64,000 bases of DNA from DATCHW01 sp963806045. Lineage in GTDB: Bacteria > Bacteroidota > Ignavibacteria > Tepidaquicellales > Tepidaquicellaceae. Location: contig CAWDWP010000001.1 in assembly GCA_963806045.1 (NCBI GenBank), positions 868,001-932,000 of the forward strand, given 5' to 3'. Positions 18,866-29,147 of this stretch are shown one piece after another. Below the pieces are notes generated by a model that was given only the letters and a program-made list of their open reading frames with translations, was not told the DNA's origin and did no database searches. Position numbers and translations under genes: made by a program. The stretch's first letter is position 1. Each line of letters begins with the position of its first letter.

Positions 18866-19684
18866 ATGCTTCCAAAATATTTCCAAAAAGAACTTGGCTT
18901 AAGAAATCTGAATAATTTTTTATTAATTTCGGGTCCTTGTGTTGTTGAAAATAAATCAATAACATTCAGAACCTGCGAAAAAATAAAAGAAATCACTCAA
19001 AAGCTCAGAATACCTTTCGTATTTAAATCCTCGTATGTAAAAGCCAACAGAACCTCCGCTCATTCGTTCAAAGGAATAGGAATGGATAAGGCACTTAATA
19101 TTCTAGCGGATGTCAAGAGGGAATTCAAAGTTCCTATACTTACCGATGTTCATTCTGAAATTGAAGCGGAAATCGCGTCGGAAGTTGCAGATATAATTCA
19201 GATACCTGCATTTCTCTGCCGTCAGACCGATTTACTGGAAGCAGCAGGCGAAACAGGGAAAATTGTAAACATCAAAAAAGGTCAATTCCTTGCTCCACAG
19301 GATTTTAAATATTCGGCTGAAAAAGTAGCTCTTACGGGAAATAAAAAAATCTTACTTACGGAGAGGGGAACTACATTCGGATACAATAATCTCGTGGTCG
19401 ATATGCGCGGAATTGTGATTATGAAATCATTCGGATACCCCGTAATTTTCGATGCAACTCATTCAGTTCAGATGCCTTCAAAGGAATCAGGTGTCAGCGG
19501 TGGTAATCCTGAATTTATTGCACCGCTTTCAAGAGCTGCAGCGGCAGTTGGAGTAGATGGTTTTTTTATAGAGACGCATCCTAATCCTGCAAAAGCCCTG
19601 AGTGACGGCTCTAATATGCTTCCATTGAATAAACTTGACGAGTTATTAAAAATATTATTACAAATTCATTCATTAAAAAATTAA
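18866..19684 (+). CDS. kdsA: 3-deoxy-8-phosphooctulonate synthase KdsA
   Basis: Condenses phosphoenolpyruvate with arabinose-5-phosphate to make Kdo-8-phosphate for lipopolysaccharide. Seen are ISGPCVVENKSI near residue 22, FKSSYVKANRTSAHSFKGIG, TDVHSEIEAE, QIPAFLCRQTDLLEAAG, NIKKGQFLAP, ERGTTFGYNNLVVDMRG, FDATHSVQMP and FIETHPNPAKALSDG. Length of 272 is typical. It indicates a Gram-negative outer membrane. Confidence 0.97.
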   Translation: MLPKYFQKELGLRNLNNFLLISGPCVVENKSITFRTCEKIKEITQKLRIPFVFKSSYVKANRTSAHSFKGIGMDKALNILADVKREFKVPILTDVHSEIEAEIASEVADIIQIPAFLCRQTDLLEAAGETGKIVNIKKGQFLAPQDFKYSAEKVALTGNKKILLTERGTTFGYNNLVVDMRGIVIMKSFGYPVIFDATHSVQMPSKESGVSGGNPEFIAPLSRAAAAVGVDGFFIETHPNPAKALSDGSNMLPLNKLDELLKILLQIHSLKN

Positions 19685-19713
19685 ATTATTTATAAATTAA
19701 AAAGAAAAACTAT

Positions 19714-20397
19714 ATGAAAAAACTGACAGTTTTACTCTTCATTCTCATTGCAGCACTAATGATTAACGGCTGCGGAAAAAAAGATACTGCAGGAACGGAT
19801 TCCGGTAAAAAAGAAACCGCAAAAACAGAAGATACAAAGACTAGTAAAGATGTATCTCTCGATGATAATTCTTCATTTCACGTTACTTACAAGATGGATA
19901 AAGACGGAAAAGGCATGACGATGGATATGTATCGAAAAGGGATAAAGGTGAAAACCGAAGTTAATACAACTGAAAAAGGAGCGAATATGATAGCAACCGG
20001 TTACTTTGTAAATAAAACAGTTTATATGGTTATGAATATGGCAGGTAAAAAAATGGGAATGAAAATGGATGCAAAAGATATTGGAACGGATGAAAAAGAT
20101 ATGGACAAGCAAATCTATGATTTCAAAGATAAGCTGAAAGATTTTGATAAAGCCGGAACAGGTGATGTGCTTGGCTATACCTGTAATATCTACAAGGATA
20201 AAAAAGGAAACACATTTTATATTTATAAAGACCAGGCAATGCTGAAGATGGAATCGAAGACAGGAGTTATGGAAGCAACAAAATTTGAACCCGATGTAAA
20301 ACTTGATGACTCTTTCTTTGAAGTCCCCAAAGATGTTGAATTTATGGATATGGGAAATCTCGGCTTGGACAAATTAAAAGATTTGAAAGCAAAATAA
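19714..20397 (+). CDS. Putative lipoprotein of unknown function
   Basis: A 227-residue protein with a lipoprotein signal (LIAALMINGC; Cys near residue 20) followed by a Lys/Thr/Asp-rich linker. The mature domain reads like the DUF4412 or LolA-like folds that bind lipophilic ligands (YKMDKDGKGMTMDMYRKG, then VLGYTCNIYKDKKGNTFYIYKD). It is unusually rich in Lys, Asp and Met. A hairpin terminator follows. Function unknown. Confidence 0.75.
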   Translation: MKKLTVLLFILIAALMINGCGKKDTAGTDSGKKETAKTEDTKTSKDVSLDDNSSFHVTYKMDKDGKGMTMDMYRKGIKVKTEVNTTEKGANMIATGYFVNKTVYMVMNMAGKKMGMKMDAKDIGTDEKDMDKQIYDFKDKLKDFDKAGTGDVLGYTCNIYKDKKGNTFYIYKDQAMLKMESKTGVMEATKFEPDVKLDDSFFEVPKDVEFMDMGNLGLDKLKDLKAK

Positions 20398-20410
20398 GAT
20401 TCAACTCTCT

Positions 20411-20446
20411 CTCCCTCTTATTCTATAAGAGGGAGTTGAGGTTTTA
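20411..20446 (+). terminator. Probable rho-independent terminator
   Basis: CTCCCTCTTAT and ATAAGAGGGAG form an 11-base stem around a three-base loop shortly after the lipoprotein stop; the T-tract is weak and starts several bases after the stem. Confidence 0.6.
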
Positions 20447-20571
20447 CTTTTCTTCTACCAACGTTCAATCCCGATTCTTAATATTTTCATAACACATTTT
20501 TTACTTTTCCTTTTACATTTATAATTAATTTATATTTTGCAATCTTTGTTTTTTAATTTTCTAATGATTGA

Positions 20572-23034
20572 ATGGCAAAACTGACAAAATCGCAGAAGAA
20601 AAATGCTTTACCTACTGAAACTTTCAGGAAATCCTATTTCGCAGGTATTTTTTTCGTTTCACTGTCGGCGCTTTTTCTGGAATTTACTATGATTCGTATT
20701 CTGTCTGTTTCCTTGTGGTATCATTTTGCTTTTATGATTATCAGTATCGCTCTTCTCGGATTCGGAATAAGCGGAGTTTATTTGTTTTTGAATACACGAC
20801 TTCAAAAATATAGTTCAGATAAACTGCTTTCGGTGCTCTCGATAATTTATGCATTGAGCATTACATTATCTTTTATGCTCATTAACAAAATTCCATTTGA
20901 CCCGTTCAGCCTATTTTCACAGCCTGTTCAGTTTATATATCTGCCTTTGTATTATATTTTGATAATGATTCCTTTTTTCTTTGCCGGATTGATTATTTCT
21001 GTACTGCTGACAAGGTTTAAGGTTGAATTTGCAAAATTATATTTTTTTGATTTGGTTGGTGCGGGCATCGCATGTTTTGCTTTCGTGATATTTATTCCGA
21101 TGTTAGGCGGAAACGGAGCAATTGTTATCATTTCAATTTTTGCATTTATAGCGGCTGTAATTTTTAGTTATGGCAATCACAATTATATCGCTTTAATCGC
21201 ATTTATATTGGCAGGTTTTACGGGTGGATTGCTGATTGATAAAGATGGCATCGTACCGATAAATGTTTCCCCGAACAAATCTTATTTTCTGGATAGCGTG
21301 ATACTTTCCAGTTCAAACCGCGAGGAAGCTCTTGTATGGTCGCAATGGAATATAATTTCCAAAATAGATGTGTACAAAGATGTAGATGAATCTCCTGATG
21401 GATACAATGTTTTTAATGCAATTATTGATGAGGGAAATGCCACTACTAATATCCCGAACTTGAAAAATCTTCCTCCTCCGACAAAACCTGCTGATGCTTC
21501 GAATCTTGCTTTCGTTCTAAAAGATTCTGCTGATAAAGTTTTTATAATCGGCTCTGCAGGCGGTGGAGAAATTCTTACCGGTCTTTATCATTCAGCCAGA
21601 AATATCACCGGGGTTGAGATTAATGGCATATTGAATGACCTGATTAAGAATAAACTATCCTACTGGACAGGTCCTCTCGTAAGAAATAAAAATGTCAATA
21701 TTATAACAGATGATGCACGGTCGGTTATTCGAAGTTCCGATACTAAATATGATGTTATTATTTCTGCTCATACAATTTCCTCCTCTGCAATGTCCAGCGG
21801 CGCAATGAGCATGGTAGAAAATTACATACTTACAAAAGATGCAGTTAAGGAATATCTGAATCATTTAAATCCCGATGGAATTCTATATATCTCAAGACCC
21901 GAAACTCAAATACCGAAACTTATAGCAACAATAAAAAAAGCCCGTGAAGAAACATCCGGAGGTTTCGAAAGAAGCAAAAACAATTTTTTTATTTTCCGCA
22001 GAACTCCAAATGCAATCGAAAGAGGAAAAAGTTTTCTGACAGGTGTAGTTTATAAAAAAGACGGACTTAAAGATGATGATATTGTAAAACTGAGAAATGA
22101 AACTATCAGTCTGGGAATGGAAGTTATTTATGACCCGCTTTATGCGCCAGATGAAGATTTAAAACTGCTTGCTGAAACTTCCGATATAGCAGGGGAAATC
22201 AAAAAATCTACCATTGACATAAATCCCGCTACGGATGATAAACCATTTTTTGATAATAATATCGGATTTGCAAATCTCACCTGGCGGGGATTTATGGAAA
22301 CATTCTCACAGGATGAAAGAGGTATATTTGCCTTAAAAGATAAACCTGTCGCTGAATCGACTTTGCTCGCATTACTTGTTCAAACATTAATAATTGCTTT
22401 TGCTTTTCTTTTCCTTCCTTTGATATTTGCAAAAAAGAAACTTGAAAGCAAAACACAGAATAAAACGTATCTTATTTATTTTGCCTGTCTTGGACTTGCT
22501 TACATAATGATGCAGATATCACTCATTCAGAAATTCACTTTATTTCTGGGGCAGCCGGTTTATACTTTGCTGACGGTTGTATCAACAATGCTGATATTTT
22601 CAGGGATAGGAAGCAGATTCTCGCAGAGCATTGTAAGAAATAGCCGTCTAAGATTGCATTTAATTTTTATTTTAATTGCACTATTTTCTAGTTTAATCGG
22701 AATTCTCAACCCTATTATCTTTTCCGGTTTTATGAGTTCGGGGCTTATTTATCGTATTGTTATTTCAGTCCTTATAATAGCTCCACTTGGTTTCCTGATG
22801 GGGATGCCTTTTCCGGTAGGGATGAGTTTTATAGATGATTCGGAAAAGCATTATACGGCTTTTGCCTGGGCAGTTAATGGGTTCTTTTCGGTTATAGGTT
22901 CGGTTTTAGCGATGATTTTTGCTATGATGCTCGGATTCAGATTTGTTTTTCTGCTCGGAGCGGTGATTTATCTTATTGCAATGATTTTTATAAGTTTAAA
23001 ATATTTGCAGAATAAATTGATTAAAAGTTCCTGA
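20572..23034 (+). CDS. Membrane protein with spermidine-synthase-like domain
   Basis: An 820-residue protein. The N-terminal part has about six to seven membrane segments (FAGIFFVSLSALFLEFTMIR opens the first). A central soluble Rossmann domain resembles spermidine synthase (IIGSAGGGE near residue 325, GVEINGI, NVNIITDDARSVI, YDVIISAHT). A C-terminal block of about six further segments follows. Such fused proteins are common in environmental bacteria and their reaction is not established. The SAM/aminopropyl-binding signature is present, but I see no polyamine operon here. The start is an ATG. Confidence 0.8.
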   Translation: MAKLTKSQKKNALPTETFRKSYFAGIFFVSLSALFLEFTMIRILSVSLWYHFAFMIISIALLGFGISGVYLFLNTRLQKYSSDKLLSVLSIIYALSITLSFMLINKIPFDPFSLFSQPVQFIYLPLYYILIMIPFFFAGLIISVLLTRFKVEFAKLYFFDLVGAGIACFAFVIFIPMLGGNGAIVIISIFAFIAAVIFSYGNHNYIALIAFILAGFTGGLLIDKDGIVPINVSPNKSYFLDSVILSSSNREEALVWSQWNIISKIDVYKDVDESPDGYNVFNAIIDEGNATTNIPNLKNLPPPTKPADASNLAFVLKDSADKVFIIGSAGGGEILTGLYHSARNITGVEINGILNDLIKNKLSYWTGPLVRNKNVNIITDDARSVIRSSDTKYDVIISAHTISSSAMSSGAMSMVENYILTKDAVKEYLNHLNPDGILYISRPETQIPKLIATIKKAREETSGGFERSKNNFFIFRRTPNAIERGKSFLTGVVYKKDGLKDDDIVKLRNETISLGMEVIYDPLYAPDEDLKLLAETSDIAGEIKKSTIDINPATDDKPFFDNNIGFANLTWRGFMETFSQDERGIFALKDKPVAESTLLALLVQTLIIAFAFLFLPLIFAKKKLESKTQNKTYLIYFACLGLAYIMMQISLIQKFTLFLGQPVYTLLTVVSTMLIFSGIGSRFSQSIVRNSRLRLHLIFILIALFSSLIGILNPIIFSGFMSSGLIYRIVISVLIIAPLGFLMGMPFPVGMSFIDDSEKHYTAFAWAVNGFFSVIGSVLAMIFAMMLGFRFVFLLGAVIYLIAMIFISLKYLQNKLIKSS

Positions 23035-23157
23035 AAAAGTGAAATTTTGTTCTTAATATTTTGTTTCAGACAATAACCGATTGATTATTAAACTCTAAAA
23101 TATAACACGGATTAAATAAATTATATTTGTTTTAATTAACCAGAATACATAATAAAA

Positions 23158-24501
23158 ATGATGAATAAAACAGAAGATCATTATAGAAAAAAAACACTTG
23201 CAATACTTGTGGGAGGGGGACCTGCTCCAGGAATTAATGGCGTTATCAGGTCAGTTACAATTGAAGCTATAAATTCGGGAATGAACGTAATCGGTTTGTA
23301 CGACGGATTCGAGCATCTTATCAGAGGAGATTCCACACATTATACTGAAATCAGAATCGAAGATGTTTCAAGAATTCACTTTACCGGAGGCAGTATTTTA
23401 CAAACATCGAGGATTAATCCTGCGCAAAATAAGGAAATGCTGGATGCCACAGTAAAAGCTCTGACACAGTTATCAGTTGACTATCTTGTAACTATCGGTG
23501 GTGATGATACTGCAACCAGTGCTTATAAAATTGACCAGCTTACTGCAGGTCAGATTCAGGTAGCACACGTTCCCAAAACAATAGATAATGACCTGCCTCT
23601 GCCGGGCAATATGCCGACGTTCGGTTATCAAACTGCACGCGATTTTGGATTCCACATTCTGCAATCACTTATGATGGATGCTGCTACAACAAAACGATGG
23701 TATTACGTTGTAACGATGGGACGCAAAGCCGGTCACCTTGCGCTTGGTATTGGAAAATCTGCCGGAGCTACACTGACCATAATAGGTGAGGAATTCAGGG
23801 ATAAGACAATCAGTTTTGAAACTATCTGTGATATTCTTGAAGTATCTATTATTAAAAGAATGGCACAAGGAACCAACTATGGTATTGCCGTTCTTGCGGA
23901 AGGTATCATTACAAGGATAGATGCAGAAGAACTTAAGGCTCATCCTTATGTTAATCTTGAAACGGACCTGCACGGTCATATCCGTCTGTCGGAAATAGAT
24001 ATCGGCAGAATAACAAAAGATGAAGTAAGAAGAAGACTTCGCGAAAGAGGGCTAGATGTAACAATTGTAAATAAAGATATCGGATATGAACTGAGATGTG
24101 CATCACCGATTCCTTTCGATTGTGAATATACACAGGATTTAGGATATGCGGCTGTCAGGTATCTTCTCGATGGCAATTCCGGAGCTATAGTAACTGTTGA
24201 TAAAGGGCAACTGATACCTGTTAAATTCGGTGATATTATTAATTCCAAAGGGAGAATAAATACAAGAGAAGTTGATGTTGATTCAGACAGTTACCAGGTT
24301 GCACGAAAATATATGATAAGACTCGAAAGAAGCGACTTTGATGAAATTAAAAACATTGCAAGGTTGGCGCTTATTGGAAATATGAAAACAGAAGAATTCA
24401 TTGACAAATTCAAATATCTTATCAATGATCCTCCTGTTAAAGAGCATAAACAGTTTGAAACACAAAAATCGGTTAAGCAGCCGAAACCTGAAAAGAAATA
24501 A
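23158..24501 (+). CDS. 6-phosphofructokinase, sequence of the PPi-dependent type
   Basis: Phosphorylates fructose-6-phosphate. The donor-specificity positions read GGDDT near residue 113 and PKTIDND near residue 139. In this family an Asp at the second position of GGDD together with the Lys of PKT marks pyrophosphate enzymes, which are reversible. The substrate-binding MGRKAGHLALG follows. At 447 residues it is longer than the 320-residue ATP type, as in clade II/III enzymes. It starts at the second or first Met (MMNK). The ATP-type paralogue lies 220 bases downstream. Confidence 0.87.
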   Translation: MMNKTEDHYRKKTLAILVGGGPAPGINGVIRSVTIEAINSGMNVIGLYDGFEHLIRGDSTHYTEIRIEDVSRIHFTGGSILQTSRINPAQNKEMLDATVKALTQLSVDYLVTIGGDDTATSAYKIDQLTAGQIQVAHVPKTIDNDLPLPGNMPTFGYQTARDFGFHILQSLMMDAATTKRWYYVVTMGRKAGHLALGIGKSAGATLTIIGEEFRDKTISFETICDILEVSIIKRMAQGTNYGIAVLAEGIITRIDAEELKAHPYVNLETDLHGHIRLSEIDIGRITKDEVRRRLRERGLDVTIVNKDIGYELRCASPIPFDCEYTQDLGYAAVRYLLDGNSGAIVTVDKGQLIPVKFGDIINSKGRINTREVDVDSDSYQVARKYMIRLERSDFDEIKNIARLALIGNMKTEEFIDKFKYLINDPPVKEHKQFETQKSVKQPKPEKK

Positions 24502-24715
24502 TGTCTTTGCGCACTTAGCGATCTTAGTGGCTTTAGTGTTAAAAATATTTTTTATGGTTTTTTGTTTGTAGCTTTGCTACGTAATGTTACTTTGTGCACT
24601 TCGCGCTTACTTTGCGATCTTTGCGTTTAAGTATCTTCTTTGCGTTCTTAGCGCCTACTTGGCGAACTTTGCGTTTAAGTAATCTCTTTAAAGTTTTTGT
24701 TAGAGAAATAATTAT
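24502..24715. repeat. Low-complexity repeats of TTTGCG units
   Basis: The spacer between the two phosphofructokinase genes is built of imperfect short repeats such as CTTTGCGTTTAAGTA, ACTTTGCGATC and CTTAGCG. TTTGCGTTTAAGTA occurs twice. No open reading frame or hairpin terminator is convincing here. Confidence 0.6.
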
Positions 24716-24721
24716 TCAACT

Positions 24722-25753
24722 ATGAAAATTGGTGTATTAACAAGCGGCGGTGACTGCCCCGGCTTAAATGCAGTCATCAGGGCAATTGCAAGAAAAGCAG
24801 ACGTTTACAAATTTGAGACCATTGGAATTAAAAATGGATGGAAAGGATTGTTTGATGAAAGTTTTATTCAATTAAATCTTTCATCCGTAACCGGAATAGT
24901 AAACAGGGGAGGAACTATACTTGGAACATCAAGATTTAATCCATTTACAGAAAAAAATGGTTCTGAAACTTTATTGCATAAAATATCCAAAGAAAATTTC
25001 GATGTTATCATTTCGATAGGGGGTGAAGGTTCAATGCATATAGCACAACAGGCGGTTGAATTGGGAATTAATGTTATCGGTGTTCCTAAAACGATTGATA
25101 ATGATATTTTCGGAACAGATTATTCTTTTGGATTTGATACGGCTGTCGAAATAGCAACCGAAGCTATCGACAGGCTTCACACAACTGCTGAATCACATCA
25201 TAGAATTATGCTGTTGGAAGTTATGGGCAGGCACGCAGGATGGATTGCTGTTTATTCAGGCATCGCAGGCGGTGCGGATGTTGTTATAATTCCGGAGATA
25301 AAAATTAAAATTGGCGATGTGTGTGATGTTTTAAAAAGCCGTTATACCAGGGGTAAATTATTTTCCATTATTGTAGTCGCAGAAGGTGCGCAGTTTCTTG
25401 AAGAAGAAATGGATAATGTTTCTGGAAATAAAAAATTAGATGAATTTGGAAGAGTAAGGTTAGGAGGTATAAGCAGATATCTAGCAGAAGAAATAGAAAA
25501 AAGAACTAAGTTCGAGACGCGTACTACAATATTGGGATATGTTCAGCGTGGAGGTGTTCCTTCTGCTTTTGACAGGGTGCTCGGGACACGGTTCGGAGTA
25601 TATGCAGTGGATATGGTGAAAGAAAAAAAATTCGGAAGAATGTGTGCAATACAGGGAAATGTAATTACTGATATAACCATTAAAGAATCAGTCAGCAAAC
25701 TGAAAACAGTTGACCTCGAAATCTACAAAGCCGCCCAGGTATTCTTTAAATAA
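24722..25753 (+). CDS. pfkA: 6-phosphofructokinase, ATP-type signature
   Basis: Second phosphofructokinase, 343 residues. The N-terminal TSGGDCPGLNAVIR is the phosphate-binding loop. The donor position reads GGEGS (Gly where the upstream paralogue has Asp), which in the family favours ATP, although the next motif keeps Lys (PKTIDND), as in group III ATP enzymes. MGRHAGWIA binds the sugar phosphate and GYVQRGGVPSAFDR is the C-terminal active-site segment. Two donor types side by side could let the cell run glycolysis irreversibly or reversibly. Confidence 0.9.
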   Translation: MKIGVLTSGGDCPGLNAVIRAIARKADVYKFETIGIKNGWKGLFDESFIQLNLSSVTGIVNRGGTILGTSRFNPFTEKNGSETLLHKISKENFDVIISIGGEGSMHIAQQAVELGINVIGVPKTIDNDIFGTDYSFGFDTAVEIATEAIDRLHTTAESHHRIMLLEVMGRHAGWIAVYSGIAGGADVVIIPEIKIKIGDVCDVLKSRYTRGKLFSIIVVAEGAQFLEEEMDNVSGNKKLDEFGRVRLGGISRYLAEEIEKRTKFETRTTILGYVQRGGVPSAFDRVLGTRFGVYAVDMVKEKKFGRMCAIQGNVITDITIKESVSKLKTVDLEIYKAAQVFFK

Positions 25754-25757
25754 CTCT

Positions 25758-25856
25758 GCTGGGTTACGAGAGGTTGGAACGAGAGGTTGGATACAAAGTC
25801 TCGTTCCGAAGCTCCCGCTTGGGAAATTCAGATTATGGCAAGCTCCTGCTTGTTTA
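25758..25856. repeat. REP-like sequence, left flank of transposase remnant
   Basis: Contains GTTACGAGAGG, AACGAGAGG, GTCTCGTTCC, GCTCCCGCTTGGGAA and CAAGCTCCTGCTTG. The same units recur on the right side of the transposase remnant (26430-26860), as expected for REPs around a RAYT gene. Confidence 0.65.
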
Positions 25857-25887
25857 TAAATAATAGAAAATAATAAAACAATAAATT

Positions 25888-26428
25888 ATGAGATCAAGAT
25901 ATAAACCTCTTGTAAAAGGAAATTTTACCTTTGCACATCTACAATTATTGAATGGATACCTGTTTTTCGAAATGATAAATATTGTGACATACTATTAAAT
26001 ACGTTGAAGTTTTATCAAAATAGAGGTGATTTAGAAATTATTTCATATGTAATAATGGATAATCATTTTCATATGGTTTGCTGTAGTAATAATTTATCAA
26101 AAACTATGTCCGGTAGAAAAAGTTATTCAGCAAAAGAAATTATAAAAACATTAGAGGGGGAAAATAAAATTTGGACACTTAACCGAATTTGAATATTACA
26201 AATTGAAGCATAAATCTGAAAGTAAACATCAGATTTGGCAAGAAGGATATCATCCTCAAGAATTTAATGATGAGGTGGTCCTAAATCAAAAAATAGATTA
26301 TTTACATTATAATCCAGTGAGAAGAGGTTTGGTTGAATGTACCTGAACATTGGCTATTTAGTCGGCGGTAGACTATATTACAGGTAAACAAGGGAAAATA
26401 AAATTAGATTATTTTGAATATAGATAGA
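25888..26428 (+). pseudogene. Decayed REP-associated tyrosine transposase (RAYT, Y1 family)
   Basis: Pieces of one protein are found in all forward frames. MRSRYKPLVKGNF is at the start. VIMDNHFHMV near 26050 is the HUH metal motif. HQIWQEGYHPQEF, IDYLHYNPVRRGLVE and PEHWLF near 26230-26365 are the typical C-terminal blocks of IS200-like REP transposases. At least three frame changes and internal stops separate them, so no full protein can be made. It is flanked by palindromic repeats on both sides. Confidence 0.85.
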
Positions 26429-26429
26429 A

Positions 26430-26860
26430 GCGGGAGCTTCTATGCTATAGCGTTACCAAGGAGGATCTTGGTAACGAGAGGTGAATGAAGAACTAACTAA
26501 CGAGAGGAATATCAGACTCTCGTTCAGATTCTCGTTCAGACTCTCGTTCAGACTCTCGTTCCCAAACTCCCGCTTGGGAATGCAGATAGTTTCAAGCTCC
26601 TGCTTGTTCATAATAATGCATTACCAAGGAGGACCTTGGTAACGAGAGGTGATAAAATAGGATCTTGGTATTAGAGGTGATGCATTTCAGACTCTCGTTC
26701 ACAAGCTCCCGCTTGGGAATGCAGATAGTTTCAAGCTCCTGCTTGTTCATAATAATGCATTACCAAGGAGGACCTTGGTAACGAGAGGTGATAAAATAGG
26801 ATCTTGGTATGAGAGGTGATGCATTATAAAGGAGGACCTTGGTAACGAGAAATAAATGAA
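26430..26860. repeat. REP/BIME-like array with hairpins and a 139-base tandem repeat
   Basis: Three hairpins (GTTACCAAG / CTTGGTAAC type) lie at 26452-26475, 26621-26642 and 26760-26781, each with a GAGGA(T/C) loop and followed by CGAGAGG. A unit starting CTCCCGCTTGGGAATGCAG at 26567 is repeated almost perfectly at 26706, a 139-base period. A 12-base unit AGACTCTCGTTC is repeated about four times at 26512-26560. No gene in this stretch. Confidence 0.85.
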
Positions 26861-26928
26861 TTAAATTTTTAATTTGTTATTTTCGATTATTAATTTTATT
26901 TTCTCGGATTGTAAATTAACTACATTAT

Positions 26929-28363
26929 TTGAAAACATTCGAGACACATCGCAGTGGTTTGCTTACCCGCCTTGGAATGTTCACAGCATTAATGATAGTT
27001 ATCAGCTCTATGATTGGCTCAGGTGTATTCAAAAAAATTGCACCTATGTCCTCGGAACTCGGTTCACCGGGCATCATCCTCCTTTGCTGGCTCATTCCGG
27101 GTATTATTACAATGATCGGCGCCGCAACAAATGCGGAAATCGCAGGATTGATTGCTGAACCCGGAGGTCAATACGTTTATTTCAAAAGAATGTACGGAAA
27201 TGCATTTGCTTTTCTTTACGGCTGGTCCTGCTTTTCCGTCATTCAATCTGCATCAATTGCATCTATCGCATATGTGTTTGCTGAATCTGTTAATGCAGTC
27301 ATTCCTCTTCCGCACTTGAGTGAAGCAATGGAGAAAATGACATTATTCGGAATATTTAATCCCTTCGAAGGTTTCGGTGTAAAAGCACTCACTATAATTA
27401 CAATAATATTTCTTACTTCAGCAAATTATCTCGGAGTTATATTCGGCGGTTATATTACTAATTTTTTTACTGCGCTGAAAATTGTCGGAATACTTGTAAT
27501 TATTTTTCTGGGTATTTCTATCAGCGGGGGAAGCCTGAATAATATTACCCCCGTACTCGAAAAGCCCGGATTTCAATATGATTCCAATCTCGGACTATTC
27601 GGTGCTATGTTCGCCGCAATGCTGGCTGCATTCTGGGCATATGACGGATGGAATAATATAGGGTATCTCGGAGGTGAAATTAAAAATCCAAAAAGAAACA
27701 TACCGTCTCGCTTTATTCGGCGGAGTGGCTATCGTGATTATAATATATCTTGCTGTCAATTTTGTTTTCCTCTATGTGATGCCTGTTGATGAAATTATTA
27801 ATGTTTCCAAGACTGGTAATTCAATCATCGCAATAGAAGTTCTCAGAAAGTTTCTCGGTTCAGGAGGTGCTTTCTTTTTATCAATTCTGATTATGGTCTC
27901 AACATTCGGTACGACAAACGGAACCATACTTGCTTCTTCCCGGATTTATTTTGCAATGTCACGTGATGATTTGTTTTTCAGCTCAGCAGGCAAGCATCAT
28001 CCGAAATTCAGAACCCCTCATATTTCACTCCTGATGCAGGGACTTTGGGCTTCTGTACTTGTATTATCAGGCTCTTTTGACCAGTTAACCGATATGCTTA
28101 TTTTTGCATCTTTTATTTTCTATGGTATGGGTGCATTCGGAGTATTCGTACTAAGAAGAAAAATGAAAGACAATCCGCGTCCTTATAAAGCATTTGGCTA
28201 CCCGGTTTTACCTGCAATATTTGTAGTCTTTTGCGCCGTTCTTGTAGTGGTTACAATCATTCAGAGCCCGCGCGATGCAGGCATCGGCTTAGGTCTAGTT
28301 CTTATCGGAATTCCATTCTATATTTTCTGGAACAAGAAGAAAAATAATAATACCTCAAATTAG
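26929..28363 (+). CDS. APC-family amino acid permease (one frameshift)
   Basis: Membrane transporter of the amino acid-polyamine-organocation family, nearest in look to L-type (LAT) exchangers. MIVISSMIGSGVFKKIAP is the TM1 substrate-binding break. EPGGQYVYFK, FWAYDGWNNIGYLGGEIKNPKRNIP and the TFGTTNGTILASSRIYFAMSRD block follow in family order. About 12 hydrophobic segments are expected over 477 residues. It starts at a TTG. One extra base near 27708, just after KRNIP, breaks the frame; the protein continues as ALFGGVAIVIIIYL. Substrate not identifiable. Confidence 0.87.
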
Positions 28364-28433
28364 TTTTCATAGTTAATCTCCATATTTCTGATTATATTTT
28401 AATTACAATAAATTAATTCCAAAGGATGGTAGT

Positions 28434-29147
28434 ATGAAAAGAACATTCACATTTATTTTCTTCATCTTTATTATAATTTCCTTTCTTGCCTGCACAAAGG
28501 AAAAAAGTTCAAAATCCGAAGCAAAACCGGAGGCGAAACAAACCGCAGAAAAAACACAGGAACCGCGAAAGATTATGACTCAGCTCACTTACCAGATAAC
28601 GAACCCTGCGAAAGAGTACTTAAGCACGAAAACAGATTATGACCGGAATGGGACGAAAATAAAAGAGACATACTATTCAGATGATGGGAAGGTGACCGAA
28701 ACGATTAATTATGATTATGATAATAAAGGTTTGATGACTAAAGTAAATTTGAAGCGGTCTGATTTTGATGAAGAAACTATGGAATATACCATTGCTAATA
28801 AATACGATGAAAAAGGAAGGTTAATATCTGAAAAATATTCAGGTGATTATGCAACGGATGTTTCCCCGGATTATTTCGAATATGTTTATACTGACAGTGA
28901 TAAACCTGTTGAAAAAAATCATTATGTTACTATAATGCCGGATAATCCTAAAGATTTAATTTATAAGGAAACTTATAAATATGATTCAAAAGGAAATAAA
29001 ATTGAAGATGTTCTAAAGGGAATAACATTTGATTATCTTGAAAAATCCACATTTGAATATGATGATAATAATCAGTTGATAAGGTCAACACGTGATAATG
29101 GCGAAGGACCTGTATCAAAATTCAGATATGAATATGAATATTATTAA
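28434..29147 (+). CDS. Putative lipoprotein with YD-type repeats
   Basis: A 237-residue protein with a lipobox (ISFLAC; Cys near residue 20), an Ala/Lys/Glu linker, then repeated strand units with YD signatures (YDRNGTKIKETYY, YDYDNKGLMTKV, YDEKGRLISEKY, YDSKGNKIEDV, YDDNNQLIRS). The pattern resembles RHS/YD repeats and MORN-like wound strands, but it is too short to be an Rhs toxin shell. A good Shine-Dalgarno (AAAGGATGG) precedes the ATG. Function unknown. Confidence 0.75.
   Translation: MKRTFTFIFFIFIIISFLACTKEKSSKSEAKPEAKQTAEKTQEPRKIMTQLTYQITNPAKEYLSTKTDYDRNGTKIKETYYSDDGKVTETINYDYDNKGLMTKVNLKRSDFDEETMEYTIANKYDEKGRLISEKYSGDYATDVSPDYFEYVYTDSDKPVEKNHYVTIMPDNPKDLIYKETYKYDSKGNKIEDVLKGITFDYLEKSTFEYDDNNQLIRSTRDNGEGPVSKFRYEYEYY

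Noticed and set aside
24600..24715. Small RNA or riboswitch before the second phosphofructokinase
   Set aside because: Only simple TTTGCG-type repeats are seen; no conserved fold is recognisable.
26430..26860. CRISPR array
   Set aside because: The repeats are palindromic or long tandem units without uniform spacers and no cas genes are nearby; they match REP elements of a RAYT.
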